This document shows, in pieces, positions 50,156-59,595 of a stretch of 64,000 nucleotides of DNA. Source of the stretch: Streptococcus ruminicola. GTDB lineage: Bacteria; Bacillota; Bacilli; Lactobacillales; Streptococcaceae. The position numbers and the translations under genes are program-made. Position 1 is the first letter of the stretch; each line of letters begins with the position of its first letter. The DNA is taken from contig NZ_CP046919.1 in assembly GCF_011387195.1 (NCBI RefSeq), positions 1,488,001 to 1,552,000 of the forward strand. Reading direction: 5' to 3'. A model generated the notes under the pieces. The model saw only the letters and a list, made by a program, of their open reading frames with translations. It was not told the DNA's origin and ran no database searches.

Positions 50156-50200
50156 AAAAAGCCTATCGTATCAAGCCACGCTTGGTGCGGGGCTTTTTTT
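50156..50200 (+). terminator. Terminator of the rfb genes
   Basis: AAAAAGCC and ATCAAGC pair with GCTTGGT and GGGCTTTTTTT in a two-part stem followed by T. Confidence 0.85.
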
Positions 50201-50310
50201 ATCTTTTGAGAAAAAAGCAAAGCTAAGATAGGGTTAATTGAAAAATATCTATAAAAACCTAGAATTATTTTACAAGTTATGCTTTGATTCAAGAATTGTG
50301 TTTGGTTTTC

Positions 50311-50319
50311 TGGTACAAT
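50311..50319 (+). promoter_or_regulatory. Extended -10 promoter of the Nudix gene
   Basis: TG-g-TACAAT, 27 nt before the start codon. Confidence 0.55.
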
Positions 50320-50345
50320 AGAAGAAAACGAGAAAGAAGAGAAAG

Positions 50346-50831
50346 ATGACGAAGTTAGCGACGATTTGTTATATTGATAACGGTGAGGCACTTTTGCTTT
50401 TGCATCGTAATAAAAAGCCTAATGATGTTCATGAGGGAAAATGGATTTCGGTTGGTGGTAAACTTGAAGCGGGTGAAACGCCTGATGAATGTGCTAAACG
50501 TGAAATTTTTGAAGAAACGCATTTTACGGTTAAGGAAATGGATTTTAAAGGAGTGATTACTTTCCCTGAATTTACGCCTGGTCACGATTGGTATACCTAC
50601 GTCTTTAAGGTGACAGATTTTGAAGGTGAATTAATCTCTGATGAAGAATCACGTGAGGGTACTCTTGAGTGGGTTCCTTATGATAAGGTGTTATCAAAAC
50701 CAACTTGGGAAGGTGACTATGAAATCTTTAAGTGGATTTTAGATGATGTGCCATTCTTCTCAGCTAAGTTTACTTATGATGACAAGCAACGCTTAGTAGA
50801 TAAGAGCGTTACTTTTTATGGCGATAAGTAG
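50346..50831 (+). CDS. Nudix hydrolase, MutT/MutX-like
   Basis: 161 residues. Nudix box runs from GKLEAGETPDECAKRE to IFEETHF, about residues 39-61, and agrees with GX5EX7REUXEEXGU except that the last glycine is histidine. The length and the C-terminal DDKQRLVDKSVTFYG resemble streptococcal MutX, an 8-oxo-dGTP hydrolase that lowers mutation, but other nucleotide diphosphates are possible. Start after AAGAAGAGAAAG. Confidence 0.85.
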   Translation: MTKLATICYIDNGEALLLLHRNKKPNDVHEGKWISVGGKLEAGETPDECAKREIFEETHFTVKEMDFKGVITFPEFTPGHDWYTYVFKVTDFEGELISDEESREGTLEWVPYDKVLSKPTWEGDYEIFKWILDDVPFFSAKFTYDDKQRLVDKSVTFYGDK

Positions 50832-50865
50832 TCCTTATTGAAGTTGTCTGAAGAGAGGAGTTTTT

Positions 50866-52053
50866 ATGGATCGTCATCAAGAAAAGAAATTTACGGAGTC
50901 TTGGTTTTTTAAATGGGTTTTAAACAGTCAAGCTACTGTGGCAGTTATGGTCACTTTTCTTGTCTTTTTGACCCTTTATTTGTTCACTAAGATTTCATTT
51001 CTATTTAAACCTGTTTTGTCTTTTTTAGCCATCATCATGCTTCCTTTGGTGATTTCGGCAATTCTTTACTACCTGATTAAGCCTTTGGTTGGCTTGATTG
51101 AACGACGTGGTGTTAACCGAACGGTTTCGATTTTCATTGTTTATGCTATTATTGTGGCTCTGCTTATTTGGGCGGTAGCAAGTTTTATTCCTATGATTGA
51201 AGGGCAATTAACCTCATTTGTTGAGAATTTACCTGCTTATGTTAAAAGTGTCAACGTTGAAAGTTCTAAACTTTTGAAGAGTCCTTGGTTGGCTAATTAT
51301 CAGTCAGAATTGCAAGATATGCTAGCCAATATCAGTAATAAAGCTGTTGATTATGCGGAAAGCTTTTCTAAGAATGCAATTGACTGGGCATCAAGCTTTG
51401 CTAGTGCCATTGCTCGCGTGACCTTAGCTATCATCATGTCGCCTTTCATTCTCTTTTATTTCTTAAGAGATAGTCATAAGATGAAAGAGGGGTTGATTAA
51501 GGCACTTCCGACTAGAATGCGTCGTCCAACGTCACGTATTCTTGGAGATATCAACAAGCAGCTTGCTGGTTATGTTCAAGGTCAAGTAACCGTTGCGATT
51601 GTTGTTGGAATCATGTTCACAATCTTCTTTAATATGATTGGTTTGCGTTATGCGGCAACTTTTGGTATTATTGCAGGGTTCCTTAATATGATTCCATATC
51701 TTGGTAGTTTCTTAGCTATGGTTCCGGTTGTGATTATGGGGATTGTTCAAGGACCAATTATGCTGATTAAGGTTCTTGTGACCTTCGTGGTTGAACAAAC
51801 GATTGAAGGGCGTTTTGTAGCACCTTTGGTTTTGGGAAGCAAGTTAAGCATCCATCCGATTACCATTATGTTTATTTTGCTAACGTCTGGCTCAATGTTT
51901 GGTATTTGGGGAGTGTTCCTTGGAATTCCGGTTTATGCCTCTATCAAGGTGGTTGTTAAAGAAATTTTTGACTGGTACAAAGCTGTCAGTGGTTTATATG
52001 AAGAAGAGTTAATTGTAGAAGAAGGAGAAGAAGAATCAAAAGATGTTAAATAG
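50866..52053 (+). CDS. AI-2E/PerM-family membrane protein
   Basis: 395 residues with about seven to eight membrane helices: two near the N-terminus (about 25-75), one near 88-108, a soluble middle part (about 115-180), and a C-terminal group. The family was named for autoinducer-2 export in E. coli; other members are Na+/H+ antiporters, so the transported substrate is open. Family marks include the AIIMSPFILFYFLRDSHKM and GQVTVAIVVGIMF segments. Start after AGAGAGGAG; overlaps the TPR gene by 11 nt. Confidence 0.87.
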   Translation: MDRHQEKKFTESWFFKWVLNSQATVAVMVTFLVFLTLYLFTKISFLFKPVLSFLAIIMLPLVISAILYYLIKPLVGLIERRGVNRTVSIFIVYAIIVALLIWAVASFIPMIEGQLTSFVENLPAYVKSVNVESSKLLKSPWLANYQSELQDMLANISNKAVDYAESFSKNAIDWASSFASAIARVTLAIIMSPFILFYFLRDSHKMKEGLIKALPTRMRRPTSRILGDINKQLAGYVQGQVTVAIVVGIMFTIFFNMIGLRYAATFGIIAGFLNMIPYLGSFLAMVPVVIMGIVQGPIMLIKVLVTFVVEQTIEGRFVAPLVLGSKLSIHPITIMFILLTSGSMFGIWGVFLGIPVYASIKVVVKEIFDWYKAVSGLYEEELIVEEGEEESKDVK

Positions 52054-53278
52054 TGAAAAAATGGTTGCCTCAATCCAGAGTCAAGATTTGGAGCACGCCA
52101 ATAAATATTTTAAACGAGCTTTGAAAGAAGACGATGCTGAGACACTTTTGGAATTGGCAGAGTATCTTGAAAGCATTGGGTTCTTGCCACAAGCAAAAGA
52201 AATTTATTTGCAAGAACGTGAAGATTATCCTGAAGTTAATATCAATCTAGCTCAGATTGCGACTGAAGATGGTGACATCGAAGGTGCTTTCTTGTATCTT
52301 GATGCTATTTCTCCTGAGAGCGATGCTTATTTGTCTGCTTTGCTTGTTATGGCAGATATCTATGAAATGGAAGGGCTAGCTGACGTTGCGCGTGAAAAAC
52401 TTCTCCAGGCTAGTCAGATTAGTGATGAACCTTTGGTTATTTTTGGTTTGGCTGAAATCGAAATGGAACTTGGTAATTACAACCAAGCTATCAAAGAATA
52501 CGCTAAGCTAGATAATCGAGATATTCTTGAACTAACTGGTGTGTCAACTTATCAACGTATCGGTCGTGCTTACGCTAGTCTCGGAAAATTCGAAGCAGCT
52601 ATCGAGTTTCTTGAAAAAGCTGTTGAGATTGAATACGATGACAATACAATCTTTGAATTAGCGACAATTTTGTATGACCAAGATGAATACCAAAAAGCAA
52701 ATATTTACTTCAAACAATTGGAGACAATGAACCCTGACTTTGAAGGGTATGAGTATGTTTACGCACAATCTCTTCATGAAGAAAATAAAACTGAAGAAGC
52801 ACTTCGTTTGGTTCAAAAAGGTTTGGCTAAAAATGAATTTGATACCAATCTTTTGCTCGCAGCATCACAATTTTCGTATGAATTACACGATACCAAACAA
52901 GCCGAAAGCTATCTTTTGAAAGCTAAAGACGTAGCAGTTGATGATGAAGATGTTTTGATGCGTTTGACTAACTTGTACTTAGAAGAAGAACGCTATGATG
53001 ATGTTGTTGCCCTTAATCGTGACAACATTGATAATGTGCTTACTAAATGGAATATTGCCAAAGCCTATCAAGCACTTGAAGCTGATAAAAAAGCCCTCAA
53101 GATTTATGATGATTTGGCAACGGATTTGGCAGATAATCCAGAATTCTTGCAAGACTATGCTTATATTTTGCGCGAATTTGGTTATACAGATCGTGCCAAA
53201 GATGTGGCTAAACGTTATTTGACTTTGGTTCCAGATGATGTCAATATGGTGGAATTTTTAAATGAAGATGAATTTTAA
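52043..53278 (+). CDS. Tetratricopeptide repeat protein
   Basis: 411 residues built almost wholly of TPR-like helix pairs (for example LITG-type repeats such as VSTYQRIGRAYASLGKFEAAIEFLEKAVEIE around 167-197 and IFELATILYDQDEYQKANIYFKQLE next to it). No signal peptide, so it is a cytoplasmic scaffold; partners are unknown. Its start lies inside the end of the membrane-protein gene and its end overlaps the next small gene, so the three are translated together. Confidence 0.9.
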   Translation: MLNSEKMVASIQSQDLEHANKYFKRALKEDDAETLLELAEYLESIGFLPQAKEIYLQEREDYPEVNINLAQIATEDGDIEGAFLYLDAISPESDAYLSALLVMADIYEMEGLADVAREKLLQASQISDEPLVIFGLAEIEMELGNYNQAIKEYAKLDNRDILELTGVSTYQRIGRAYASLGKFEAAIEFLEKAVEIEYDDNTIFELATILYDQDEYQKANIYFKQLETMNPDFEGYEYVYAQSLHEENKTEEALRLVQKGLAKNEFDTNLLLAASQFSYELHDTKQAESYLLKAKDVAVDDEDVLMRLTNLYLEEERYDDVVALNRDNIDNVLTKWNIAKAYQALEADKKALKIYDDLATDLADNPEFLQDYAYILREFGYTDRAKDVAKRYLTLVPDDVNMVEFLNEDEF

Positions 53279-53438
53279 GAGTCTTTTGGCTAGTAACCTA
53301 ATAACGGTTATTATCATTTTTGTTTTGCTATCATTCTTTGATCAAAGTGGTGAACCACTTCGCAATATTCTTGTGGTATTTGGTGGTTTTATCTTGATGA
53401 CCATCTATGATTTTGTCAGAACAAGACGAAAAAAATAG
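53268..53438 (+). CDS. Small membrane protein
   Basis: 56 residues from the ATG at 53268 (58 if the ATG at 53262 is used). Two hydrophobic stretches (LITVIIIFVLLSFF and NILVVFGGFILMTIY) and a basic tail VRTRRKK, so probably two membrane helices with both ends inside. The start lies within the end of the TPR gene (11-nt overlap). A weak GGTGG may serve as Shine-Dalgarno. No family recognised; real because of the coupling, the sensible topology and the terminator right after. Confidence 0.7.
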   Translation: MNFKSLLASNLITVIIIFVLLSFFDQSGEPLRNILVVFGGFILMTIYDFVRTRRKK

Positions 53439-53441
53439 AGT

Positions 53442-53470
53442 AAAAAGCGCGACAATTTCGTCGTGTTTTT
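53442..53470 (+). terminator. Terminator after the small membrane protein gene
   Basis: AAAAGCGCGAC pairs with GTCGTGTTTTTT around AATTTC. Confidence 0.8.
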
Positions 53471-53520
53471 TCTTGTAATTTTCAAGAATGTTTTCAACCT
53501 TACTTTAGAAAGATAAAGAA

Positions 53521-53604
53521 AAATTTCACAAGCGAAATTTCACAAACTTTTCGTAAAACTATGGTATAATTGATTCATATTTGTGAAAAAATAAAAATTT
53601 GTGA
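53521..53604 (+). promoter_or_regulatory. Repeated half-sites around the alsS promoter
   Basis: AAATTTCACAA occurs twice, 14 nt apart (53521-53531 and 53535-53545), upstream of the -10 box. The reverse motif ATTTGTGA occurs twice, 18 nt apart (53579-53586 and 53597-53604), downstream of it. TTTCACAA and TTGTGAAA are reverse complements, so the promoter is framed by two pairs of inverted sites. No known regulator is identified by this layout. Confidence 0.55.
53562..53570 (+). promoter_or_regulatory. Extended -10 promoter of alsS
   Basis: TG-g-TATAAT; leader of about 130 nt to alsS. No good -35 is seen. Confidence 0.6.
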
Positions 53605-53708
53605 TTTAGATTTGACTAATTTTATCGCCAGATTTTCTTGAAATTGTGATGTATTGGAACTTTAAAATCTGTTCTTAATTAGTCATCTAAAGACATATAG
53701 GAGATAAA

Positions 53709-55382
53709 ATGACTGAACAAAAGCAATATGGGGCTGATCTTGTTGTAGATAGCCTTATTAACCATGACGTCGAATACGTTTTTGGTATTCCGGGCGCAAA
53801 AATTGACCGTGTTTTCGATACACTCGAAGACAAAGGTCCAAAATTGATTGTGGCACGTCATGAGCAAAATGCAGCCTTTATGGCGCAAGGTATCGGACGT
53901 ATCACTGGTAATCCAGGTGTTGTAATTACAACAAGTGGTCCTGGTGTGTCAAACTTAGCAACTGGTCTTGTAACGGCGACTGATGAAGGTGACCCAGTTC
54001 TTGCCATCTCAGGACAAGTAAAACGTTGTGACTTGTTGAAACGTTCACACCAATCAATGAAAAACGTTGCGATGATGGAACCAGTAACGAAGTCAGCTGT
54101 TGAAGTGCATGACCCAAATACACTTTCTGAAATCATCGCCAATGCCTACCGTGTAGCTAAATCAGGTCGACGCGGCGCAAGCTTTATCTCAATTCCGCAA
54201 GACGTTACGGATAGTTTAGTATCTGTAAAAGCTATTAAGCCACTAACTGACCCTAAACTTGGTTCAGCATCTGTTGACGACGTGAACTATCTTGCTCAAG
54301 CGATTCGCAATGCTGAGTTGCCAGTTTTACTTTTGGGAAATGGTGCTTCAACACGTGCGGTCACAAAATCAATTCGTAAATTGCTTGAAGCTGTTAAATT
54401 GCCAGTTGTTGAAACTTTTCAAGGGGCAGGTATCGTATCACGTGAACTTGAAGAAGACACTTTCTTTGGTCGTGTAGGACTTTTCCGTAACCAACCAGGG
54501 GACATGTTGCTTAAAAAAGCTGACCTTGTCATTGCGATTGGTTATGACCCAATTGAATACGAAGCCAGAAACTGGAACGCTGAGATTTCAGCACGTATCA
54601 TTGTTATTGATGTGGCTCAAGCTGAAGTTGATACTTATTTCCAACCTGAACGTGAATTGATTGGTGATATTGCTGATACGATTGATTTGCTTTTACCAGC
54701 AGTTAATGGTTACACTTTGCCAAAAGCATCAGTAGACTACCTTCAAAATCTTAAGAAAAATGTGGTTGAAGATGTGAAATTTGACCGTGACTCAAATCCT
54801 GGTGTGGTTCACCCACTTGATGTGATTGATGTTATGCAAGAAAATATCACAGATGATATGACTGTAACTGTTGACGTTGGTAGTCACTACATTTGGATGG
54901 CACGTTACTTCAAATCATACGAAGCACGTCACCTACTCTTCTCAAATGGTATGCAAACACTCGGTGTAGCACTTCCTTGGGCAATTTCAGCAGCCCTTGT
55001 TCGTCCAAATACAACCGTTATCTCTGTATCTGGTGATGGTGGTTTCCTCTTCTCAGCGCAAGAATTAGAAACTGCAGTTCGTCTTAATTTACCAATCGTT
55101 CACATTATCTGGAATGATGGTAAATACAACATGGTTGAATTCCAAGAAGAGATGAAATACGGTCGTTCTTCAGGTGTTGATTTCGGACCAGTTGACTTTG
55201 TCAAATACGCTGAAAGTTTTGGTGCTAAAGGTTACCGTGTTGATAGCAAAGAAGGTTTTGAAGCAACCTTCAAAAAAGCTCTTGCTGAAGCAGCCAATGG
55301 CCCAGTTCTTATCGATATTCCAATCGATTACAAAGATAATATCAAACTTGGTGAAACAATCTTACCAGACGAATTTTATTAA
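53709..55382 (+). CDS. alsS: Acetolactate synthase, catabolic
   Basis: 557 residues. Condenses two pyruvates to 2-acetolactate with thiamine diphosphate; the first step to acetoin, which removes acid. Catalytic glutamate lies in [11 protein letters not shown] (about 48-58) and the ThDP-magnesium motif is [20 protein letters not shown] through WNDGKYN (about 443-478). The catabolic type is supported by the lack of a regulatory small subunit and by alsD 73 nt downstream. Start after TAGGAGAT. Confidence 0.94.
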   Translation: MTEQKQYGADLVVDSLINHDVEYVFGIPGAKIDRVFDTLEDKGPKLIVARHEQNAAFMAQGIGRITGNPGVVITTSGPGVSNLATGLVTATDEGDPVLAISGQVKRCDLLKRSHQSMKNVAMMEPVTKSAVEVHDPNTLSEIIANAYRVAKSGRRGASFISIPQDVTDSLVSVKAIKPLTDPKLGSASVDDVNYLAQAIRNAELPVLLLGNGASTRAVTKSIRKLLEAVKLPVVETFQGAGIVSRELEEDTFFGRVGLFRNQPGDMLLKKADLVIAIGYDPIEYEARNWNAEISARIIVIDVAQAEVDTYFQPERELIGDIADTIDLLLPAVNGYTLPKASVDYLQNLKKNVVEDVKFDRDSNPGVVHPLDVIDVMQENITDDMTVTVDVGSHYIWMARYFKSYEARHLLFSNGMQTLGVALPWAISAALVRPNTTVISVSGDGGFLFSAQELETAVRLNLPIVHIIWNDGKYNMVEFQEEMKYGRSSGVDFGPVDFVKYAESFGAKGYRVDSKEGFEATFKKALAEAANGPVLIDIPIDYKDNIKLGETILPDEFY

Positions 55383-55455
55383 GCTTGCAATTTAACGAAT
55401 TTGGCAATAAAATATTAATGACAGTTAATTTTTAATGACGAAAGTGAAGGAGAAT

Positions 55456-56175
55456 ATGTCAGAAGCAATTAAACTTTTTCAATATAATACCTTAAGTGCC
55501 CTAATGGCTGGTCTTTATGGTGGAACATTAACCATTGGTGAGCTACTAGAGCACGGTGATTTGGGAATCGGAACACTCGATTCTATTGATGGAGAGTTGA
55601 TTATTCTAGACGGTAAAGCCTATCAAGCTATCGGTTCAAACGGGAAACCTGAAATTGTTGAGGTTTCTGATGATGTCAAAGTTCCTTACGCTGCAGTTGT
55701 TCCTCATCAAGCAGAAGTGATTTTTAAACAACGTTTTGAAATGACAGATGCTGAGTTGAAAAAACGCATCGAGTCATATTATGATGGGGTGAATTTGTTC
55801 CGTTCGATTAAAATTAAAGGGACTTTTTCTAACATGCATGTTCGCATGATTCCAAAATCTGCGCCAAATACAAAATTTGCAGAAGTTGCAACACGCCAAC
55901 CTGAATATTCGCGTGAAAATGTCACAGGAACTATTGTGGGTATCTGGACACCTAAGATGTTCCACGGAGTAAGTGTTGCTGGTTATCATCTACACTTTAT
56001 TTCAGATGATTTGACCTTTGGTGGTCATGTGATGGATTTTGTGATTTCAGAAGGTGTGGTTGAAGTAGGACCTGTTGACCAACTTGATCAACGTTTCCCA
56101 GTTCAAGACCGCAAATACCTTTTTGCAAAATTTAACATGGACGAATTGAAAGAAGACATCAAAAAAAGCGAATAA
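55456..56175 (+). CDS. alsD: Alpha-acetolactate decarboxylase
   Basis: 239 residues. Converts acetolactate to acetoin. The zinc-binding histidines are in GVSVAGYHLHFISDDLTFGGHVMDF (about 173-197), and the active-site glutamate and arginine lie in the preceding segments. ATG 55456 follows AAGGAGA; an upstream ATG at 55435 is less likely. Forms an operon with alsS. The product acetoin and its relative diacetyl are typical of gut and dairy streptococci. Confidence 0.94.
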   Translation: MSEAIKLFQYNTLSALMAGLYGGTLTIGELLEHGDLGIGTLDSIDGELIILDGKAYQAIGSNGKPEIVEVSDDVKVPYAAVVPHQAEVIFKQRFEMTDAELKKRIESYYDGVNLFRSIKIKGTFSNMHVRMIPKSAPNTKFAEVATRQPEYSRENVTGTIVGIWTPKMFHGVSVAGYHLHFISDDLTFGGHVMDFVISEGVVEVGPVDQLDQRFPVQDRKYLFAKFNMDELKEDIKKSE

Positions 56176-56202
56176 ATCGTCTAGTTATCGCATATGAAAA
56201 AG

Positions 56203-56250
56203 GCACATTTCTAAAAACGAGTTTATCTTGTTTTAGCAATGTGTTTTTTT
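56203..56250 (+). terminator. Terminator of alsS-alsD
   Basis: CACATTTCTAAAAAC pairs with GTTTTAGCAATGTG (small mismatches) around GAGTTTATCTT, followed by seven T. Confidence 0.8.
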
Positions 56251-56391
56251 ACGGATAAAAATGAGGTATAGAGTTGATTTTTACTTATATTTATCCTAAA
56301 ATAAAAGACGTTGTGCATGTGAATCTTGTATCAAGAATTAATAGAATTATAAGAATTGCATGACGATTTCAAAGAAAAAACAGGAGAATGT

Positions 56392-57795
56392 ATGGATATT
56401 TTTCGAAAGACCCCGATGGCGCAAAAGACAAGTCATTTGCAAAGACGCCTGGGGCTTGCTGAACTTATCTTTTTAGGGGTAGGTTCGATTGTTGGGACTG
56501 GGATTTTCACGATAACAGGAGTAGGTGCTTCTCAATATGCAGGACCTGCGATTACTATTTCAATTATTATTGCTGCTATCTGTGTAACCATGTCAGCTTT
56601 ATTCTTTGCAGAATTTTCTTCACGTTTGCCACATTCAGGTGGCGTGTATCGTTATTTGTATACTGTTTTTGGAGAGTACCCAGCTTGGATTGCAGGTTGG
56701 TTTATGATGATTGAATTTGCAGGAGCGATTTCAACGGCAGCCTCTGGTTGGGGAGAGTATTTAAAGGCTTTCTTGAAAACTTTCGGCATTAGTTTACCGA
56801 CAGCTTTGAGTGGTCCTTTTAATCCTGCAAAGGGAACTTATATTGATATTGTTCCTGTTATCTTATTACTTTGTGTGACAGCCCTTGTTGTGTTAGGGGT
56901 TCAAACGGTATTAAGATTTAATTCGGTTTTGGTTATTTTTAAATTAGCCGTTTTGATTATCTTTATCGCTCTTGGTCTGACAGCAATCAATACGCAAAAC
57001 TGGAGTGATTTTGCACCGTTCGGATTTGGTCAAATTTATGGTGGTAAAGTTGGTATCATGGCTGGTGCATCATTGATGTTCTTTGCTTTCCTTGGATTTG
57101 AATCTATTTCGATGGCGGCTGATGAAACCAAAGAACCTCAAAAGAAAATTCCACAAGGTATCTTCTTTTCAATTGGATTGACAACTTTGTTGTATGTCTT
57201 GGTTACTTTGGTTTTGACAGGAACTGTTCATTATACAAAATTGAACACGGCTGATGTGGTGCCATTTGTTCTACGTAGCATTGGTTTCCCTTTGGTTGGT
57301 AATATCGTTTCTGTTGTGGTGATTTTGACATTGGTAACGGTATGTATTTCTATGATGTTTGCCTTGTCACGTGTGATTTACAATGTCAGTTGTGATGGGC
57401 TTTTGCCTGAGCAATTCCAAGAATTAACACCAAAGAGCAAAGTTCCTAAGAAAGCGACTATTTTTGTCGGTATTGTCACAATGTTCTTCTCAGGGGTCTT
57501 TCCTTTGGAAATTCTAGCTTTGTTAGTTAATATTGTGACACTTGCATACCTTATCTTGCTTGCTTTTGGGGTTATCAAACTTCGTAAAGATTTTGGTGAG
57601 CCAAAAGAAGGTGAATTCAGAACACCTTGGGTGCCATTCTTACCAATTCTATCAATTGTGGTTTGCTTTGCTTTGATGACACAATGTAAGCTTGAGACAT
57701 GGTTTGGCTTTATCATTGCCTTTGTGATTGGAACAATCATTTACTTTGCTTATGGTTACCGTCACTCAAAATTAATCGATAAAACTGAAGAATAA
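56392..57795 (+). CDS. APC-family amino acid permease
   Basis: 467 residues with about twelve membrane helices. N-terminal GVGSIVGTGIFTITG (about 29-43) is the substrate-binding first helix of the APC superfamily; the YfnA/CAT-like subgroup is suggested by the RRLGLAELIFLG opening and by the ADETKEPQKKIPQGI loop near 243-257. The amino acid carried is not evident. ATG 56392 is 6 nt after AGGAG; the in-frame ATG at 56356 has no ribosome-binding site. Confidence 0.9.
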   Translation: MDIFRKTPMAQKTSHLQRRLGLAELIFLGVGSIVGTGIFTITGVGASQYAGPAITISIIIAAICVTMSALFFAEFSSRLPHSGGVYRYLYTVFGEYPAWIAGWFMMIEFAGAISTAASGWGEYLKAFLKTFGISLPTALSGPFNPAKGTYIDIVPVILLLCVTALVVLGVQTVLRFNSVLVIFKLAVLIIFIALGLTAINTQNWSDFAPFGFGQIYGGKVGIMAGASLMFFAFLGFESISMAADETKEPQKKIPQGIFFSIGLTTLLYVLVTLVLTGTVHYTKLNTADVVPFVLRSIGFPLVGNIVSVVVILTLVTVCISMMFALSRVIYNVSCDGLLPEQFQELTPKSKVPKKATIFVGIVTMFFSGVFPLEILALLVNIVTLAYLILLAFGVIKLRKDFGEPKEGEFRTPWVPFLPILSIVVCFALMTQCKLETWFGFIIAFVIGTIIYFAYGYRHSKLIDKTEE

Positions 57796-57797
57796 AC

Positions 57798-57829
57798 AAA
57801 AGACATTGGCTTTTAGCCAATGTCTTTTT
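57798..57829 (+). terminator. Terminator of the permease gene
   Basis: AAAAGACATTGGC pairs perfectly with GCCAATGTCTTTT around TTTTA. It may also serve the convergent rqcH. Confidence 0.9.
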
Positions 57830-57847
57830 AGTAATCTTAACAGCAAG

Positions 57848-59509
57848 TTATTTCTTATTTTCAATGCGCATGCTATTGATTTTTTCTTCGGTTGGTGTAA
57901 CGCGAAGTGTTTTTTGACCAGTGTATGTGACAAAACCAGGTTTGGCACCAGTAGGTTTGTTGAGTTTTTTAGCTTCAATCATATCGACTTGGATAAGATT
58001 TGATAGGCGAGCTTTTGAGTAATAAGCTGCTAATTCAGCGGCGTCAGTCTTGACTTCATCGCTTGGGTTAAGATTGTCCTTGATGAGTACGTGACTACCT
58101 GGAATATCCTTAGCGTGGAACCAGAGTTCACCTTTTTTCGCCATTTTGAAGGTTAATTCATCATTTTGCAGGTTGTTGCGTCCGACCATGATGATTGTCT
58201 TACCATCTGAAGCAAGGTATTGTTCTGGTTTTTTACGTTTGTGACGTTTATCGCGCGTGCGGCGTTTGACAAAACCAGTTTCGACCAACTCTTCACGAAT
58301 GTCTTCGATGTCAGAGATAGAAGCGTGACTTAGAGCTGTCTCAACACTTTCAAGATAAGTGATTGTGTGTTTAGTTTCTTCGATGAGGCCAGTTAAGTGT
58401 TTAACGGCTTCTTTTAGTTTTTGGTATTTTTTGAAATAGCGCTGAGCATTTTGGTTAGGGGTCAAACTTTTATCAAGAGCAATGGTGATTTTTTCGTTAG
58501 TGTAGTAGTTATCAAGTTCCACTTGGTCTTGATTGTTTGGCACCATTGAGAGATAAGTGGTCAAGAGTTCGCCTTTTTGGCGGAATTCTTCGGCGTTTTC
58601 AGTAGCTGTCAATTCTTTTTCTTGTTTTGCTAGCTTTTTGATGTTTTTATCGAGCTCAGTCTGAACACGGTGAATCAAGTCGCTTGATTGTTGGTTAACA
58701 CGATCGCGTTCAGCTTTATCTTGATAGAAAACATCTAGCAACTCTGAAAGGCTGTCAAAAGTTTGACCACTCTTATCAAATGGCACAGCAGCAAATGATT
58801 TGTCAGTCATATTTGGCTGGACAGGTCGAGCAAAGAAAGCACGGAACTGTTTGAGTTTGTCATCACTAAGCTGAGCTGCCAAATTTTCAGCGGTATCACG
58901 TCCCAAACCTTGGAAGAGTTTTTGAAGATGACGTGGTGCCAAATCCTCGGTTTGTAAGATTTCAAATAATTTTTCATCTGAAACAGTAAAAGGATTTTTA
59001 GCATCTGTTTTTGGCGGTGCAATGTAAGTTGAACCAGGCAAGATTGTTCGGTAGCTGTTTTGTGAGAAACCGATATGTTTGATAGATTCGATAATCTTAC
59101 TTTCAACCTTATCAATCAAGATGATGTTACTGTGTTTGCCCATGATTTCAACAACCAAGGTAACCTTGATGTTGTCACCAATTTCATTTTTATTTGAAAA
59201 GGCGATTTCTAAAACACGGTCATTTTCAATTTGTGTGATGTTTTCAATAACCGCACCTTGAAGGTATTTACGCATAATCATGGTAAAGGTATTAGGTGTT
59301 TGAGGGTTTTGAAAGTCTGTTTTAGTAATTTGCAGGCGCCCAAAAACAGGGTGGGCAGAAAGTAACAGTTTATAGTTTTTACGGTTATTACGAATGGTTA
59401 AAACAAGCTCGTGCTCAAAAGGCTGATTAACTTTTTGAATGCGTCCGTAGAGAAGCTCGTCTTGTAATTCTTTGGTTAAATGGTGTAGGAAAAAACCATC
59501 AAATGACAT
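57848..59509 (-). CDS. rqcH: Ribosome quality control protein RqcH (PavA/FbpA family)
   Basis: 553 residues: NFACT-N (about 1-180), a long coiled coil (about 275-420) and NFACT-R (about 440-540). The D97-R98 pair essential for alanine tailing in Bacillus RqcH is at exactly these positions (IENDRVL). RqcH adds C-terminal alanine tails to chains stuck on split 50S subunits; in streptococci the same protein is known as the fibronectin-binding adhesin PavA. No Shine-Dalgarno precedes the ATG. A 22-codon frame ends 2 nt upstream, pointing to coupled translation. Confidence 0.94.
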   Translation of the reverse strand: MSFDGFFLHHLTKELQDELLYGRIQKVNQPFEHELVLTIRNNRKNYKLLLSAHPVFGRLQITKTDFQNPQTPNTFTMIMRKYLQGAVIENITQIENDRVLEIAFSNKNEIGDNIKVTLVVEIMGKHSNIILIDKVESKIIESIKHIGFSQNSYRTILPGSTYIAPPKTDAKNPFTVSDEKLFEILQTEDLAPRHLQKLFQGLGRDTAENLAAQLSDDKLKQFRAFFARPVQPNMTDKSFAAVPFDKSGQTFDSLSELLDVFYQDKAERDRVNQQSSDLIHRVQTELDKNIKKLAKQEKELTATENAEEFRQKGELLTTYLSMVPNNQDQVELDNYYTNEKITIALDKSLTPNQNAQRYFKKYQKLKEAVKHLTGLIEETKHTITYLESVETALSHASISDIEDIREELVETGFVKRRTRDKRHKRKKPEQYLASDGKTIIMVGRNNLQNDELTFKMAKKGELWFHAKDIPGSHVLIKDNLNPSDEVKTDAAELAAYYSKARLSNLIQVDMIEAKKLNKPTGAKPGFVTYTGQKTLRVTPTEEKINSMRIENKK

Positions 59510-59511
59510 GA

Positions 59512-59580
59512 TTAAAGTTGCCGTAATACTAGCTCATCAAAAGCGATAAGAAGTTTACGACGTCTCCTTTCTAATCTCAT
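59512..59580 (-). CDS. Short upstream reading frame coupled to rqcH
   Basis: 22 codons on the minus strand. The product begins MRLERRRRKLLIAFDE and ends in LVLRQL, with five basic residues in a row at 5-9. Its TAA stop is separated from the rqcH ATG by only TC. The -10 box TATAAT at 59596-59601 puts the transcript start near 59589, about 9 nt before this ATG. There is no Shine-Dalgarno for the short frame, while AAAGGAG lies inside it without a suitable start codon after it. Either a regulatory leader peptide or a chance frame. Confidence 0.45.
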   Translation of the reverse strand: MRLERRRRKLLIAFDELVLRQL

Positions 59581-59595
59581 GTTTTCAATTCTTCT

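Noticed and set aside
53521..53604. Standard Rex (NADH-sensing) operator before alsS
   Set aside because: The half-sites TTTCACAA and TTGTGAAA are present but in outward order and wrong spacing for TTGTGAA-N6-TTCACAA, so a Rex site is not claimed.
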